A stretch of 64,000 nucleotides of DNA from Paraburkholderia rhynchosiae (GCF_002879865.1 NZ_PNXY01000001.1:124001-188000), one strand, 5' to 3'; positions 35,826 to 45,233 are shown, counted from the first letter of the stretch. Made by a program: numbers and translations. Notes: generated by a model not told the origin, from the letters alone.

Positions 35826-36760
35826 TGCTGTCGCTTCCTCTCATCGTGACGCTGGCAACCGCGGGCGTGGCCGTCGACCGCTGGATCGGCGAGCCGGGCG
35901 GCGCACATCCGCTGGTGGGTTTCGGCAAATGGGCGGCGCGCCTCGAAGCGCATTACAACCGCGGCCGGCGCTTGCGGCTCAAAGGTCTGCTCGCGTGGTC
36001 GCTGGCGGTTATGCCGCCGGTGCTGGTCGCGTGGTGGCTCGTCGCCGTGCTGCCGTTTTTTGCGGCGTGTGCGGTGCATGTCGCGTTGCTCTGGTTCGCG
36101 CTCGGTGCGCGCAGCCTGCACGATCACATCGAGCCGATCGCGCGGGCGCTCGCGCAACGCGATCTCGCGCAGGCGCGGCTTCTGACCGCGCGGATCGTCT
36201 CACGCGAAACCGCCAATGCCGATGAAGCCGCGCTGTCGCGCGCGGCCGTGGAATCGGCGCTGGAAAACGGCAACGACGCGATCTTCGGCGCGCTGTTCTG
36301 GTTCGCGATCGCGGGCGGTCCGGGCGCACTCGGGTTTCGTCTGGCCAACACGCTCGATGCAATGTGGGGTTATCGCACGCCGCGCTATTTGCGCTTCGGC
36401 TGGGCCGCCGCTCGCCTGGACGACGTGCTGAACTGGATTCCCGCGCGGCTGACCGCCGCGAGCTACGCGCTGCTCGGCGATACACGCACCGCGTGGCGTT
36501 GCTGGCGCGAGCAGGCGCCGCGCTGGGACAGCCCGAACGCCGGTCCGGTAATGGCTTCGGGCGCCGGCAGTCTGAATGTGCTGATCGGCGGCCCGGCGGT
36601 GTATCAGGGCGCGCTCGAACAACGGCCAACGCTCGGCTTCGGCCATCCCGCGAAGCCCGCTCATATCACGGCCGCGCTGATGCTCGTCGAACGCACGGTC
36701 ATTCTGTGGCTCTCGGTGCTAATCGTGCTGGCCTTGCTGAGTGTGCCGTTTAATGGCTGA
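35825..36760 (+). CDS. cbiB: Adenosylcobinamide-phosphate synthase
   Basis: 311 residues, an inner-membrane enzyme that attaches the aminopropanol (phosphate) linker to adenosylcobyric acid. Typical segments are D-R-W-I-G-E-P-G-G-A-H-P-L-V-G-F-G near the start, V-S-R-E-T-A-N-A-D-E, A-A-V-E-S-A-L-E-N-G-N-D, and L-D-A-M-W-G-Y-R-T-P-R-Y. Several hydrophobic helices flank these. ATG 35825 overlaps the cobU stop; a GTG three bases earlier is an alternative. Its end overlaps cobD by 8 bp, indicating tight coupling. Confidence 0.95.
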   Translation: MLSLPLIVTLATAGVAVDRWIGEPGGAHPLVGFGKWAARLEAHYNRGRRLRLKGLLAWSLAVMPPVLVAWWLVAVLPFFAACAVHVALLWFALGARSLHDHIEPIARALAQRDLAQARLLTARIVSRETANADEAALSRAAVESALENGNDAIFGALFWFAIAGGPGALGFRLANTLDAMWGYRTPRYLRFGWAAARLDDVLNWIPARLTAASYALLGDTRTAWRCWREQAPRWDSPNAGPVMASGAGSLNVLIGGPAVYQGALEQRPTLGFGHPAKPAHITAALMLVERTVILWLSVLIVLALLSVPFNG

Positions 36761-37901
36761 CCGAATGTCTCATCGAATGTCCGGCCAAAAGTCAGAGCCA
36801 GCGTCCGATCCGATCTCCGAACAGGACGCGGATCGTCAAAACGCTCGCGCCGCGTCGCCTTCGTCCGTTCCTTCCAGCGAACCGTTGACTCACGGCGGCA
36901 ACTTGCACGAAGCGGCGGAGCGCTACGGCATTCCGTACGCGCAGTGGCTCGACCTGTCGACGGGAATCAATCCGCACGGCTATCCGGTGCCGCCCGTTCC
37001 CGCCGATGCATGGCGCCGCCTGCCCGACGAAGGCGACGGCCTCGCCGACTGCGCCGCGCGTTACTACGGCGCGCCGGATGCCGCGCATGTGCTGCCCGTC
37101 GCCGGAAGCCAGGCGGCGATTCGCGCGCTGCCCGGGTTGCTGCCGCACGCGCGGATCGGCGTGGCGCCGCTCACCTATAGCGAATATAGACCGGCATTCG
37201 AGCGGGCCGGCCACGAAGCGATGCCGCTCGATGTATCGTGGGACGTCTTGCCCGACGCACTCACGCATGTGATCGTCGTGAATCCGAACAATCCGACCGC
37301 CGAGCATCTTAGCGCCGCGAAGCTTCTCGATTGGCACGCGCAGCTGAGCGCGCGCGGCGGCACGCTGCTGGTCGATGAAGCCTTCGCGGATACGATGCCC
37401 GCGGCTTCGCTCGCAGCTCACACGCATCGCGCCGGTTTGATCGTGCTGCGCTCGCCCGGAAAATTTTTTGGCCTCGCGGGCGTGCGGGCCGGCTTCGTGC
37501 TGGCCGCGCCCGCGTTGCTCGACCGCTTGCGCCGCACGCTCGGCGCGTGGACCGTCAGCGGTCCCGCGCGTCACGCCGTGAAGGCCGCGTTCGCCGACCA
37601 CGCGTGGCAAGAGCAGATGCGCGCACGGCTCGATGCGGACAGCGCGCGCCTGGTTCATCTGCTGGGGGTTCACGGCATTCGCACACACGGCACGCCGCTC
37701 TTCGCATGGACCGGCGATGCACGCGCTGCGGCCTTGCACGAAGCACTCGCCGCGCGCGGGATATGGACGCGGCTGTTCCCAGCGTCGGGCAGCGTGCGTT
37801 TCGGCTTGCCCGCGAGCCAGGAGGAATGGGGGCGTTTCGAGGACAGCTTGGGTGCGGCGATAGGTGCGATTGGGGCGATAGGCTCGGTAGAACCCGGTTG
37901 A
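36753..37901 (+). CDS. cobD: Threonine-phosphate decarboxylase
   Basis: 382 residues, a fold-type-I PLP enzyme that decarboxylates L-threonine phosphate to aminopropanol phosphate for CbiB (called CobC in some naming schemes). Seen are H-G-G-N-L at the start of the core, D-L-S-T-G-I-N-P, N-P-N-N-P-T, V-D-E-A-F-A-D and the Schiff-base lysine in R-S-P-G-K-F-F-G-L-A-G-V-R-A-G-F. About 45 residues of Ser/Asp-rich sequence precede the core and may not belong to the fold. ATG 36753 lies inside the end of cbiB. Confidence 0.93.
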   Translation: MADRMSHRMSGQKSEPASDPISEQDADRQNARAASPSSVPSSEPLTHGGNLHEAAERYGIPYAQWLDLSTGINPHGYPVPPVPADAWRRLPDEGDGLADCAARYYGAPDAAHVLPVAGSQAAIRALPGLLPHARIGVAPLTYSEYRPAFERAGHEAMPLDVSWDVLPDALTHVIVVNPNNPTAEHLSAAKLLDWHAQLSARGGTLLVDEAFADTMPAASLAAHTHRAGLIVLRSPGKFFGLAGVRAGFVLAAPALLDRLRRTLGAWTVSGPARHAVKAAFADHAWQEQMRARLDADSARLVHLLGVHGIRTHGTPLFAWTGDARAAALHEALAARGIWTRLFPASGSVRFGLPASQEEWGRFEDSLGAAIGAIGAIGSVEPG

Positions 37902-37986
37902 TTCGACAATGATCGAAATGCCTCGCACGCATTGCAACGCCTCGCAACGCATTCACACACTCAACGCAATCTCAACGCCTGACGCG

Positions 37987-38898
37987 ATGATCCGACTCGC
38001 CCGCTTTGCTCTCGCCGTCACGCTGCTCGCCACCGCGTTGCACGCGCATGCCAGCATCACCGTGACCGACGACACTGGCGCTGCCGTCACGCTGCCCGCT
38101 CCAGCACAGCGTGTGATCAGCCTCGCGCCGCATGTCACCGAACTGCTATACGCGGCCGGTGGCGGCGCAAAAATCGTGGGCGCGGTCTCGTATAGCGACT
38201 ATCCTCCCGAGGCGAAACAGCTGCCGCGCGTCGGCGATAACAAGGCGCTCGACCTCGAACGCATCGTCGCGTTGAAGCCCGATCTGATCGTGGTGTGGCG
38301 GCACGGCAATGCGCAACGTCAGCTCGACCGTCTGCGCGACTTGCACATCCCGTTGTTCTTCAGCGAGCCGCATCGTCTTGACGATGTTGCTGTCTCCTTG
38401 ACGAAGCTCGGCCAATTGCTCGGCACCTCTGCAACCGCGGAAAGAGCAGCAGCCGCATATCGTCAGGACATCGCGAGTTTGCGCGCGCAGTATGCGAAAC
38501 GGCAGGCCGTCAGCGTGTTCTATCAGGTATGGGATCAACCGTTGATGACGCTCAACGGCGAGCATATGGTCAACGACGTAATCGAGCTATGCGGTGGCCG
38601 CAATGTCTTCGCCAAACTGCAACCGGTCGTGCCGACAGTCTCGACTGAAGCCGTGCTCGCGGCGAACCCGGAAGCGATCGTCACGGCAGCGCCTGGTGCG
38701 ACCAAACCCGACACGGCGTTGCCGCAACTCGGCGCATGGCGCGCGTGGCCGCGACTGTCGGCAGTGGCGAACAACAATCTGTTCGCCATCGACGGCGATC
38801 TCATCAACCGGCCCGCGCCGCGCATCGCGCAAGGCGCCAAGCAATTGTGCGAAGACCTCGATATCGCGCGTTCGCGCAGGAAGCAGAACGCGCAGTAA
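37987..38898 (+). CDS. btuF: Cobalamin ABC transporter substrate-binding protein
   Basis: 303 residues. The signal peptide is M-I-R-L-A-R-F-A-L-A-V-T-L-L-A-T-A-L-H-A with cleavage near H-A-S. The mature protein has the class III binding-protein pattern (R-V-I-S-L-A-P-H-V-T-E-L-L-Y-A-A-G, V-G-A-V-S-Y-S-D-Y-P, K-P-D-L-I-V-V-W). It should deliver corrinoid from BtuB to BtuCD, whose genes lie on the convergent operon. The start is not decisive: ATG 37909 is in frame and adds 26 residues before the signal sequence, so 37987 is preferred. Confidence 0.9.
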   Translation: MIRLARFALAVTLLATALHAHASITVTDDTGAAVTLPAPAQRVISLAPHVTELLYAAGGGAKIVGAVSYSDYPPEAKQLPRVGDNKALDLERIVALKPDLIVVWRHGNAQRQLDRLRDLHIPLFFSEPHRLDDVAVSLTKLGQLLGTSATAERAAAAYRQDIASLRAQYAKRQAVSVFYQVWDQPLMTLNGEHMVNDVIELCGGRNVFAKLQPVVPTVSTEAVLAANPEAIVTAAPGATKPDTALPQLGAWRAWPRLSAVANNNLFAIDGDLINRPAPRIAQGAKQLCEDLDIARSRRKQNAQ

Positions 38899-38910
38899 CG
38901 CGCGTTCTGC
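38883..38910. terminator. Inverted repeat between the converging cobalamin operons
   Basis: GCAGAACGCG (38883-38892) and CGCGTTCTGC (38901-38910) are exact complements around an 8-base loop that contains the btuF stop codon. No T run follows on either strand, so it may be a Rho-assisted or stabilising structure rather than a full intrinsic terminator. Confidence 0.45.
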
Positions 38911-38925
38911 AAAGCGCCTCAACGC

Positions 38926-39516
38926 TCACGCATTCCACTTCACGAGCGACCACTGCTGCGCCTCACCGTCCCGGCGCAGCCACACAATGCCGGCAGTTTC
39001 CAGCGACCATTGCAAGCAACGCTTGAGCGGCACGTCCAGCGCGAGCGACGCGATCGCACGCATCACGCCCGCATGCGTGACGACATACGCCGGCGATAGC
39101 TCGCGGGTTTGCGTGTACGCGTCGAACCATGCGCGCACTCGCACGACGAACTGCGCGACGCTCTCGCCGCCATGCGCACGCGCATGTTCGAAGTTGGACG
39201 CCCAGTCATCGAGCAACTGTCGATCGATCGCGTCCCAGCGGCGCTCTTCCCAATCGCCGAAATCCATTTCTTTCAGACGATCGTCGTGACTCAGCACGCA
39301 GCCGAAGTCGTTCGCCATCTCCACGGCGAGCGCCGAGCAACGCGTCAACGGGCTCGAGATCACGACGCGGGGCGCCGGCACCTGCAAAGTTGCAAGCCTC
39401 AACGCGAGCGCCGCGGACGACACCTCGGCCGCTTCGGCAAGCGCCACATCGCTGTGTCCGTAGCACACGCCCGCGTCGAGCGCGACGGCGGGATGACGGA
39501 TCAGGACGATATCCAT
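38926..39516 (-). CDS. cobC: Alpha-ribazole phosphatase, histidine phosphatase family
   Basis: 196 residues. It is expected to remove phosphate from alpha-ribazole 5'-phosphate made by CobT (or from the cobalamin phosphate). The catalytic R-H motif appears as V-L-I-R-H-P-A-V instead of the more common R-H-G; the second arginine S-S-P-L-T-R-C, the E-M-D-F-G-D-W-E acid and the V-T-H-A-G-V-M-R histidine are intact. It overlaps the end of cobS by 16 bp and is last in the minus-strand cobalamin operon, which supports the role over that of a generic phosphoglycerate mutase. Confidence 0.88.
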   Translation of the reverse strand: MDIVLIRHPAVALDAGVCYGHSDVALAEAAEVSSAALALRLATLQVPAPRVVISSPLTRCSALAVEMANDFGCVLSHDDRLKEMDFGDWEERRWDAIDRQLLDDWASNFEHARAHGGESVAQFVVRVRAWFDAYTQTRELSPAYVVTHAGVMRAIASLALDVPLKRCLQWSLETAGIVWLRRDGEAQQWSLVKWNA

Positions 39517-40286
39517 GCGAGCCCCACCAGATAGATGCTCAGTTCAAAAATCTGCTGCGCAAAGCCGAGACAGTCGCCGGTGTAGCCGCCGATGCGCCTG
39601 ACGAAATAGCGGCCCATCGCAAAGCGCAACGCGACGAGTACCGCGAGCGTCGAGCCGGCGAAGCGCCAGTCCAGCAGATCCAGCCCGCGCAGGCCATCCG
39701 GCCATAGCAGCCACGGCAAACCAAAGGCCGCGGCGCATAGCAACGCCCTGCCGCTCAGGCGCTGGGCCACCGGCTTCGCCTTGCCTTCGGCGCGCACATA
39801 GTCGAGCGTGGCCAGATAGCTGATCGCGCACGCGCGGCTCGCCGCATGCGCTGCAATCATCAGGCTTGCGGCACGCACCGGCGGTAACGCGGTGAGGGTC
39901 TGCCACTTCAGCACGAGCGCGATGACGAGTGCGATGGCGCCGAAAGCACCGATGCGCGAATCGCGCATGATGCCCAGCACATCGTCGCGTGTATAGGCGC
40001 CACCGAACGCATCGACGCAATCGGCGAGACCGTCCTCGTGAAATGCGCCGGTTATCAATAATGACGCGGCCATCGACAACAACACCGCGACACCTGCCGG
40101 AAACACGCGCAACGCCGCGAGATACACGAGCGCGCTTACGCCGCCGATCAACACACCAACTAGCGGAAAGTAGCGCGCCGCCGCGTTCAGATAATGCGGT
40201 TCGTAGCCGACCCATCGCGGCACGGGCACGCGTGTGAAATAGCCGAGCGCCGTAAAGAAGTAGCGCAATTCCGCCAGTGGATTCAT
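39501..40286 (-). CDS. cobS: Adenosylcobinamide-GDP ribazoletransferase (cobalamin synthase)
   Basis: 261 residues with multiple membrane helices. It joins adenosylcobinamide-GDP and alpha-ribazole(-phosphate) at the inner membrane. The conserved acidic motif G-A-F-H-E-D-G-L-A-D-C-V-D-A-F-G-G and Y-T-R-D-D-V-L-G-I-M-R-D-S-R-I-G-A-F-G are intact, as is the N-terminal F-F-T-A-L-G-Y-F-T-R-V-P-V-P. It overlaps cobT by 4 bp (ATGA) and cobC by 16 bp. Confidence 0.96.
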   Translation of the reverse strand: MNPLAELRYFFTALGYFTRVPVPRWVGYEPHYLNAAARYFPLVGVLIGGVSALVYLAALRVFPAGVAVLLSMAASLLITGAFHEDGLADCVDAFGGAYTRDDVLGIMRDSRIGAFGAIALVIALVLKWQTLTALPPVRAASLMIAAHAASRACAISYLATLDYVRAEGKAKPVAQRLSGRALLCAAAFGLPWLLWPDGLRGLDLLDWRFAGSTLAVLVALRFAMGRYFVRRIGGYTGDCLGFAQQIFELSIYLVGLAWISS

Positions 40287-41347
40287 GGCGCGTCGCGGGT
40301 CGCGACACCGGCCGATTCGAAGCTCGCCATCTCGTTGATGAACGCGCTCGCCGCGCGCAACAGCGGCACCGCGAGCGCCGCGCCGGTGCCTTCGCCGAGC
40401 CGCATGTCCAGCGACAACAACGGCAACGCGCCGAAATGATCGAGCATGCGCCGATGCCCCGCCTCATTAGACGCATGCGCGAACACGCAGTACTCGCGCA
40501 CATTCGGCGCGATGGCGTCCGCGACCAGAAGCGCCGAACTGGCGATGAAGCCGTCGACCAGAATCGTCATCCGCGCTTCGGCTGCGGCGAGATACGCGCC
40601 CGCCATCATCGCGATTTCAAAACCGCCGAAGGTTGCAAGCACATCGAGCGGCGTGTTGGATATGTCGTGATGCGCGAGCGCCGCCGCCAGCACGTTGCGT
40701 TTTTTCGCGAGCCCGGCATTGTCGAGACCCGTGCCGCGGCCCACGCATTCGTCGATCGGCACGCCGCATAGGCGGCTCATCAAACATGCCGCCGCCGACG
40801 TATTGGCAATGCCCATTTCGCCGAAGCCGATCACGTTGCTGCCGAGCGCCGCGTGATGCCGCACGCGCGCGCCGCCGGCTTGCATCGCGATGAGCGCCTG
40901 GTCGTGTGTCATCGCCGGTTCGTAAGCGAAGTTGCGCGTGCCCGCTGCAACCGGAATGTCGACGAGTCCGTCCGTGCGCGGCACCGGCGTCGCAATGCCC
41001 GCGTTGACGACTTCGAGTTCGATGCCCGCGACGCGGCTCAATGCATTGACCGCCGCGCCGCCCGCCAGAAAATTCGCGACCATCTGCGCGGTCACCGCTT
41101 GCGGATAAGGGCTGACGCCTTCCGCCGCAATGCCGTGGTCGCCGGCGAATACGATCAACGCGGGGCGCTCGACCGTGGGACGCGTGGTGCGCTGGATCAA
41201 CCCCATTTGACGCGCGAGCGTTTCGAGCCGGCCGAGACTGCCGGGCGGCTTCGTCTTTGTATCGATGATGTGTTGAAGTTCGTCGCGCAACGTTTGATCG
41301 AGCGGTTCGACTTGGGGCAATCCGGACAAGCGTGGCGTGGAAGTCAT
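40283..41347 (-). CDS. cobT: Nicotinate-nucleotide--dimethylbenzimidazole phosphoribosyltransferase
   Basis: 354 residues. It makes alpha-ribazole phosphate, activating the lower ligand base for CobS. Diagnostic segments are D-N-K/K-T-K-P-P-G-S-L-G-R-L-E, F-A-G-D-H-G-I-A, G-A-A-V-N-A-L-S and the C-terminal M-R-L-G-E-G-T-G-A-A-L-A with the catalytic glutamate. The ATG is 35 bp after btuD in the same operon, so uptake and loop assembly are transcribed together. Confidence 0.96.
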   Translation of the reverse strand: MTSTPRLSGLPQVEPLDQTLRDELQHIIDTKTKPPGSLGRLETLARQMGLIQRTTRPTVERPALIVFAGDHGIAAEGVSPYPQAVTAQMVANFLAGGAAVNALSRVAGIELEVVNAGIATPVPRTDGLVDIPVAAGTRNFAYEPAMTHDQALIAMQAGGARVRHHAALGSNVIGFGEMGIANTSAAACLMSRLCGVPIDECVGRGTGLDNAGLAKKRNVLAAALAHHDISNTPLDVLATFGGFEIAMMAGAYLAAAEARMTILVDGFIASSALLVADAIAPNVREYCVFAHASNEAGHRRMLDHFGALPLLSLDMRLGEGTGAALAVPLLRAASAFINEMASFESAGVATRDAP

Positions 41348-41382
41348 AGGTTCGTAGAGATAGATGAAGTTTGTTCTGGCTG

Positions 41383-42222
41383 TCAGCTTGCCGGTTTGTC
41401 ATGCGCGGAACCGGATTCATGACGCGAGCGCGGTGCGGGAATCAGCGCCTCATGCTCGCCGTCGCGAATCAGAATCAGCGGATAGCCGAATACGCGGCTC
41501 GTCAGCGCGGGCGTCAGTACTTCGTGCACTGGTCCGGCATAAGCAGCGCCGGCGCCGTCGAGCAGCAGCGCGTGCGTCGAGAAGCGCCGCGCGAGGTTCA
41601 GGTCGTGACATGAAAATAGCACGCTCCGCCGCGGCTCCTGTGCCCACTCGCTTAGCGCTTCAAGACAGTCGATCTGATGATGCAGATCGAGATGCGATAA
41701 AGGTTCGTCGAGCAGCAACAGCGGCGCTTCCTGACACAGTACCGCCGCCAGCGCCACGCGCTGACGTTCGCCGCCGGAAAGCGACAGCACGTCTCGCGCA
41801 GCCAATGCGGTGAGGCCCAACAATTCCAGCGCGGCGCGCGCGGCCTCGCGATCGGCTTCGCGCTCCCAACCCCAGCCGGTCAAATGCGGGAAGCGGTTCA
41901 GCATCACGATGTCGAGCACGCTCGCGCTGAATGCATCCGGTGCGCTTTGGGGCATCAGCGCGCGGCGCTGCGCGAGTTCCTGCGCGTGCCAGTCGGCGAG
42001 CCGCACGCCATCGAGTTCGACATGCCCCGCCGATGGTTGCAACAGACCCGCGAGCGTGGACAACAGCGTCGTCTTGCCCGCGCCGTTCGGACCGGCGACG
42101 CACCAGACCTCGCCCGGATAAAAGGTATGCGTGAAGGCGTCGAGCAACGTGCGCGAGCCGGCACGCAATGTCATGCGCTGTGCGCTGAGCACGGGCTGGG
42201 CAAACTTGGGCGTGTGCATCAT
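41383..42222 (-). CDS. btuD: Cobalamin/cobinamide ABC transporter ATP-binding protein
   Basis: 279 residues. Walker A is G-P-N-G-A-G-K-T-T-L-L-S, the signature L-S-G-G-E-R-Q-R-V-A-L-A, Walker B L-L-L-L-D-E-P-L-S-H-L-D, H-loop S-C-H-D-L-N. This is the FecE/BtuD type that partners FecCD permeases. The start ATG 42222 overlaps the btuC stop in ATGATG/TGA; another in-frame start at 42246 would lengthen the overlap. It energises BtuC and accepts substrate from BtuF. Confidence 0.93.
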   Translation of the reverse strand: MMHTPKFAQPVLSAQRMTLRAGSRTLLDAFTHTFYPGEVWCVAGPNGAGKTTLLSTLAGLLQPSAGHVELDGVRLADWHAQELAQRRALMPQSAPDAFSASVLDIVMLNRFPHLTGWGWEREADREAARAALELLGLTALAARDVLSLSGGERQRVALAAVLCQEAPLLLLDEPLSHLDLHHQIDCLEALSEWAQEPRRSVLFSCHDLNLARRFSTHALLLDGAGAAYAGPVHEVLTPALTSRVFGYPLILIRDGEHEALIPAPRSRHESGSAHDKPAS

Positions 42223-43343
42223 CGGCGGCTGCGCAGCAGCATCCACAGAAAGACCGGCACGCCGATGATCGACGTGATCACGCCGACCGGCAGTTGCGCC
42301 GGTGCGATGACCATGCGCGCGATCAGATCGGCGCCCATCACCGCGACGCCGCCGCCGAGCGCCGCGGCGGGCAGCAGCATGCGCTGATCGTTGCCGAACG
42401 CGAGCCGCAACATATGCGGCACGACAAGCCCGACAAAGCCGATGGTGCCCGCCGTCGTCACCGCCGCGGCCGCAGCGAGCGACGCCGCGAGATACACGCG
42501 CAATCGCAGGGGCATCACCGCAACGCCCAACGCTTGCGCGGCAGCGTCGCCCCGCAACAGCACGTTAAGGCGCGGCGCAACGGGCACGATTGCAATCAGC
42601 ACGACGGCGAGCGCGGCAAGCGCCGTCCACGGCATCGCGTTGCCATTGAGGTCGCCCGTCAACCAGAACAACATGCCGCGCAGACGATTGTCGGGCGCAA
42701 CATTGAGCAGCAACGTGATCAGCGCGCCCCAGCCCGCCGCGATCACCGCCCCCGTCAGCAGCAAACGCGGCGACGTGTCCTGCGGTTCGCCGCGCCACAA
42801 TTCGCGGCGCGCGAGACCGAGCACGAGAAGAATCGACACAAAGGCGCCCGCGAACGCGGACGCATCGACGAGCCACCATGCGCAGCCGGCGATCATCGCG
42901 ACGAGCGCGAAAGTCGCGGCGCCGCCCGATACGCCTAATACATAGGGCTCCGCGAGCGGATTGCGCAACAGCACTTGCAGCAGTGCGCCCGCCAATGCGA
43001 GCAACGCGCCGCAAGCGAAGCCGGCTAACGCACGGGGCAAACGCAGCGTGCGGACTATTTCGCCGGCGAGTAGGTCGGCTTGAGAAGCGGCTTGAGAAGC
43101 AGCTTGAGAAGCAGCTTGAGACCCGGCTTGAGACCCGCCTTCAGACGCGGGCAATACTGACGACGCATGCATCGGCGACAGCGCCGCGATCACGCGCGAG
43201 GGCGCGAGCGAGACGCTGCCCAAAGTGAGCGAGGCCATCAACACGGCGAGCGCGATGACAGCAAGCACGAGCCAGACGACAGCGGCGCGCTTCGCGCTCA
43301 TGGCGTGAAGCGTGACGGGCATTGAAGCCGGATGGCGGCTCAT
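42219..43343 (-). CDS. btuC: Cobalamin/cobinamide ABC transporter permease (FecCD family)
   Basis: 374 residues with about ten membrane helices. FecCD motifs include L-R-L-P-R-A-L-A-G-F-A-C-G-A-L-L-A-L-A-G, N-P-L-A-E-P-Y-V-L-G-V-S-G-G-A and G-F-V-G-L-V-V-P-H-M-L-R. Between the first and second helices, roughly residues 65-90 on the expected periplasmic side, there is a G-S-Q-A/A-S-Q-A repeat run encoded by 12-bp tandem repeats; family members normally lack it. It follows btuB by 27 bp. Confidence 0.93.
   Translation of the reverse strand: MSRHPASMPVTLHAMSAKRAAVVWLVLAVIALAVLMASLTLGSVSLAPSRVIAALSPMHASSVLPASEGGSQAGSQAASQAASQAASQADLLAGEIVRTLRLPRALAGFACGALLALAGALLQVLLRNPLAEPYVLGVSGGAATFALVAMIAGCAWWLVDASAFAGAFVSILLVLGLARRELWRGEPQDTSPRLLLTGAVIAAGWGALITLLLNVAPDNRLRGMLFWLTGDLNGNAMPWTALAALAVVLIAIVPVAPRLNVLLRGDAAAQALGVAVMPLRLRVYLAASLAAAAAVTTAGTIGFVGLVVPHMLRLAFGNDQRMLLPAAALGGGVAVMGADLIARMVIAPAQLPVGVITSIIGVPVFLWMLLRSRR
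43079..43138 (-). repeat. Five 12-bp tandem repeats within btuC
   Basis: Units based on CTTGAGAAGCAG follow without interruption at 43079, 43091, 43103, 43115 and 43127; the last two carry CCCG in place of AAGC. Each unit encodes four residues (S-Q-A-A or S-Q-A-G), so copy-number changes would stay in frame. Confidence 0.9.
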
Positions 43344-43370
43344 CGGCGCGTTCTCAACCTGGCGAGCGCG

Positions 43371-45233
43371 TCACTGCTGCTGCCAACCGACCATGACATA
43401 CGCACCGCGCCGCGGCGAGTTATACGAGTAGGCCGTTTCATAGTCCTTGTTCAACAGATTCTGGATTTGCGCGGCCACGTACCATGCCTTTGTGATGTTG
43501 TAGCGCGTGGACAGATTCACGATACCGTAGCCGCCCAGCTTGCCGCTGCTGTCTTCGCGCGGCCCGCTCACGATCCACTCGCCACCCACGCGCCAGCCCG
43601 CAATGCTGCGATTCACCGCCAGCGACGCGAAACGCCGCGCGCGCCGCAACAAGTCCGCCTCGTTGTCCAGGTCGACGGGATTTTGCAGCGTCACCGACGC
43701 GCGCACGTCCGTCTTGCCCACATGTCCGCTCCACGATCCTTCGAGTCCCTGCACTTTCGCATGACCGACGTTCTCCGCCAGATAGATGCCCGGCGTTACC
43801 TGCCGATAGTCGATCAGATTCGAATAGCGCGTCTGGAAAGCACTCAAACGCATCACGCCGAGCGCATTCGACGCATACTGCAACGCTGCTTCTATCGAAT
43901 GACTGCGCTCGGGCTGGATCGACGGATTGCCGCTAATCGGATAGTACAGATCGTCGAAGCTCGGCGCGCGAAACGAATCCGCATAGCTTGCGCTTAGCTT
44001 CCAGTTCGACGTGATGTCAAAACCATAGCCGAGATAGTAACTGTTCGCCCCGCCGAAATCGGAGTACTGGTCGCGCCGCACGTTGGCCTGGATCTGATTG
44101 CGCCCGAAGCGTCCCGTATAGCCGGCAAAACCTGAGTTCACATGACGCGTGGGCGCCGCAAAGGTATCGGAATCGAGGCTCTGGTCCAGGCGTTCGTAAC
44201 CGACGCGCAGTTTCTGCTGCGTGGCCAGCGCGAAATCGTTCTGCCACGTGTACTGCCGATTGTCGGTATCGAAGCGGTAGTCATACAGCCCATTGGTGTT
44301 CGACACGCTGCGGTCGTCGCCTTCCGAAAGAATGAAGTGCGTGGTCCACCAGCCGGTCAGCTTCCCGTTTGCGGACGCAGACACCTGCCGCACTTTCGTG
44401 TACAGGTTGTTCAGATCGGTCGGCACGCCGTACGCATTGTCGTAGCTGTTGTTACCGTTCGACTGGAAATAGCTGATGCCCGCGTCCCACTTGTCGTTGA
44501 ACTTGTGGCGCAGCGAAGCCGAGATGCTTTCGTTCAGATAGCCGTTGGCATTCGGATTCGCACTGGGCGCCTCGCGCGGATTGAGCGCGGAAAAGCCGTC
44601 GTCTTTCGAACGCGAGAGTGAAACGCTGAAGGTCGTGCGGCCGTCTTTATCCAGTGCGCCGTTCGCGCCGACCTGCTGCGTCTGCGTGTGATAGCTGCCA
44701 TAGCCCAGCGAAAAATTGAAACGCGGCGGGTGATCGCCACCGTCTTTGGTGAACACCTGGACGACGCCGCCGATCGCACCCGAGCCATATAACGCGGACA
44801 CGTTGCCGTTCACTACTTCGACATGATCGATCTGATCGAGCGGAATCTGCGCGATTTGCGCGGTGCCGAGACTCACCGAATCGACGCGCACGCCGTCGAT
44901 CAACACGAGCGATTGCGTCGACGACGCACCTCGCAAATACAGGCTCGTTGTCGAACCAGGGCCACCTGTACGCGAGATCTGGGCGCCGGGCGCGAGTTGC
45001 AGCAGGCCGGGTAGATCCGTCGCGGTGGTGTCGGCAAGGTCCTGCTGATCGAACAGCGAGGTCTGCGGGATGGTATCGGCAAGCGCTTGCGGTCCGCGCT
45101 CCGCGGTGACGACGACCGGCGATAAAACAGTGAACGATGCATCGGCGCTCTGAGGTGTGACGGCCTGCGCGTGGACGACGCGCGGCAGCCCTGCAAACGC
45201 GAGCAACGCCGCGCGGGCGATGGGGGACAGCAT
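43371..45233 (-). CDS. btuB: TonB-dependent vitamin B12 outer-membrane receptor
   Basis: 620 residues. A signal peptide (M-L-S-P-I-A-R-A-A-L-L-A-F) precedes a TonB-box-like S-P-V-V-V-T-A-E-R and the plug domain (L-Y-L-R-G-A-S-S-T-Q-S-L-V-L-I-D-G-V-R, V-E-V-V-N-G-N-V-S-A-L-Y-G-S-G-A-I-G-G). The rest is a 22-strand barrel ending Y-V-M-V-G-W-Q-Q-Q. It imports corrinoids across the outer membrane with TonB. ATG 45233 is downstream of a cobalamin riboswitch; the open frame reaching 45458 runs through the riboswitch and is not coding. It is the first gene of the six-gene minus-strand operon. Confidence 0.96.
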   Translation of the reverse strand: MLSPIARAALLAFAGLPRVVHAQAVTPQSADASFTVLSPVVVTAERGPQALADTIPQTSLFDQQDLADTTATDLPGLLQLAPGAQISRTGGPGSTTSLYLRGASSTQSLVLIDGVRVDSVSLGTAQIAQIPLDQIDHVEVVNGNVSALYGSGAIGGVVQVFTKDGGDHPPRFNFSLGYGSYHTQTQQVGANGALDKDGRTTFSVSLSRSKDDGFSALNPREAPSANPNANGYLNESISASLRHKFNDKWDAGISYFQSNGNNSYDNAYGVPTDLNNLYTKVRQVSASANGKLTGWWTTHFILSEGDDRSVSNTNGLYDYRFDTDNRQYTWQNDFALATQQKLRVGYERLDQSLDSDTFAAPTRHVNSGFAGYTGRFGRNQIQANVRRDQYSDFGGANSYYLGYGFDITSNWKLSASYADSFRAPSFDDLYYPISGNPSIQPERSHSIEAALQYASNALGVMRLSAFQTRYSNLIDYRQVTPGIYLAENVGHAKVQGLEGSWSGHVGKTDVRASVTLQNPVDLDNEADLLRRARRFASLAVNRSIAGWRVGGEWIVSGPREDSSGKLGGYGIVNLSTRYNITKAWYVAAQIQNLLNKDYETAYSYNSPRRGAYVMVGWQQQ

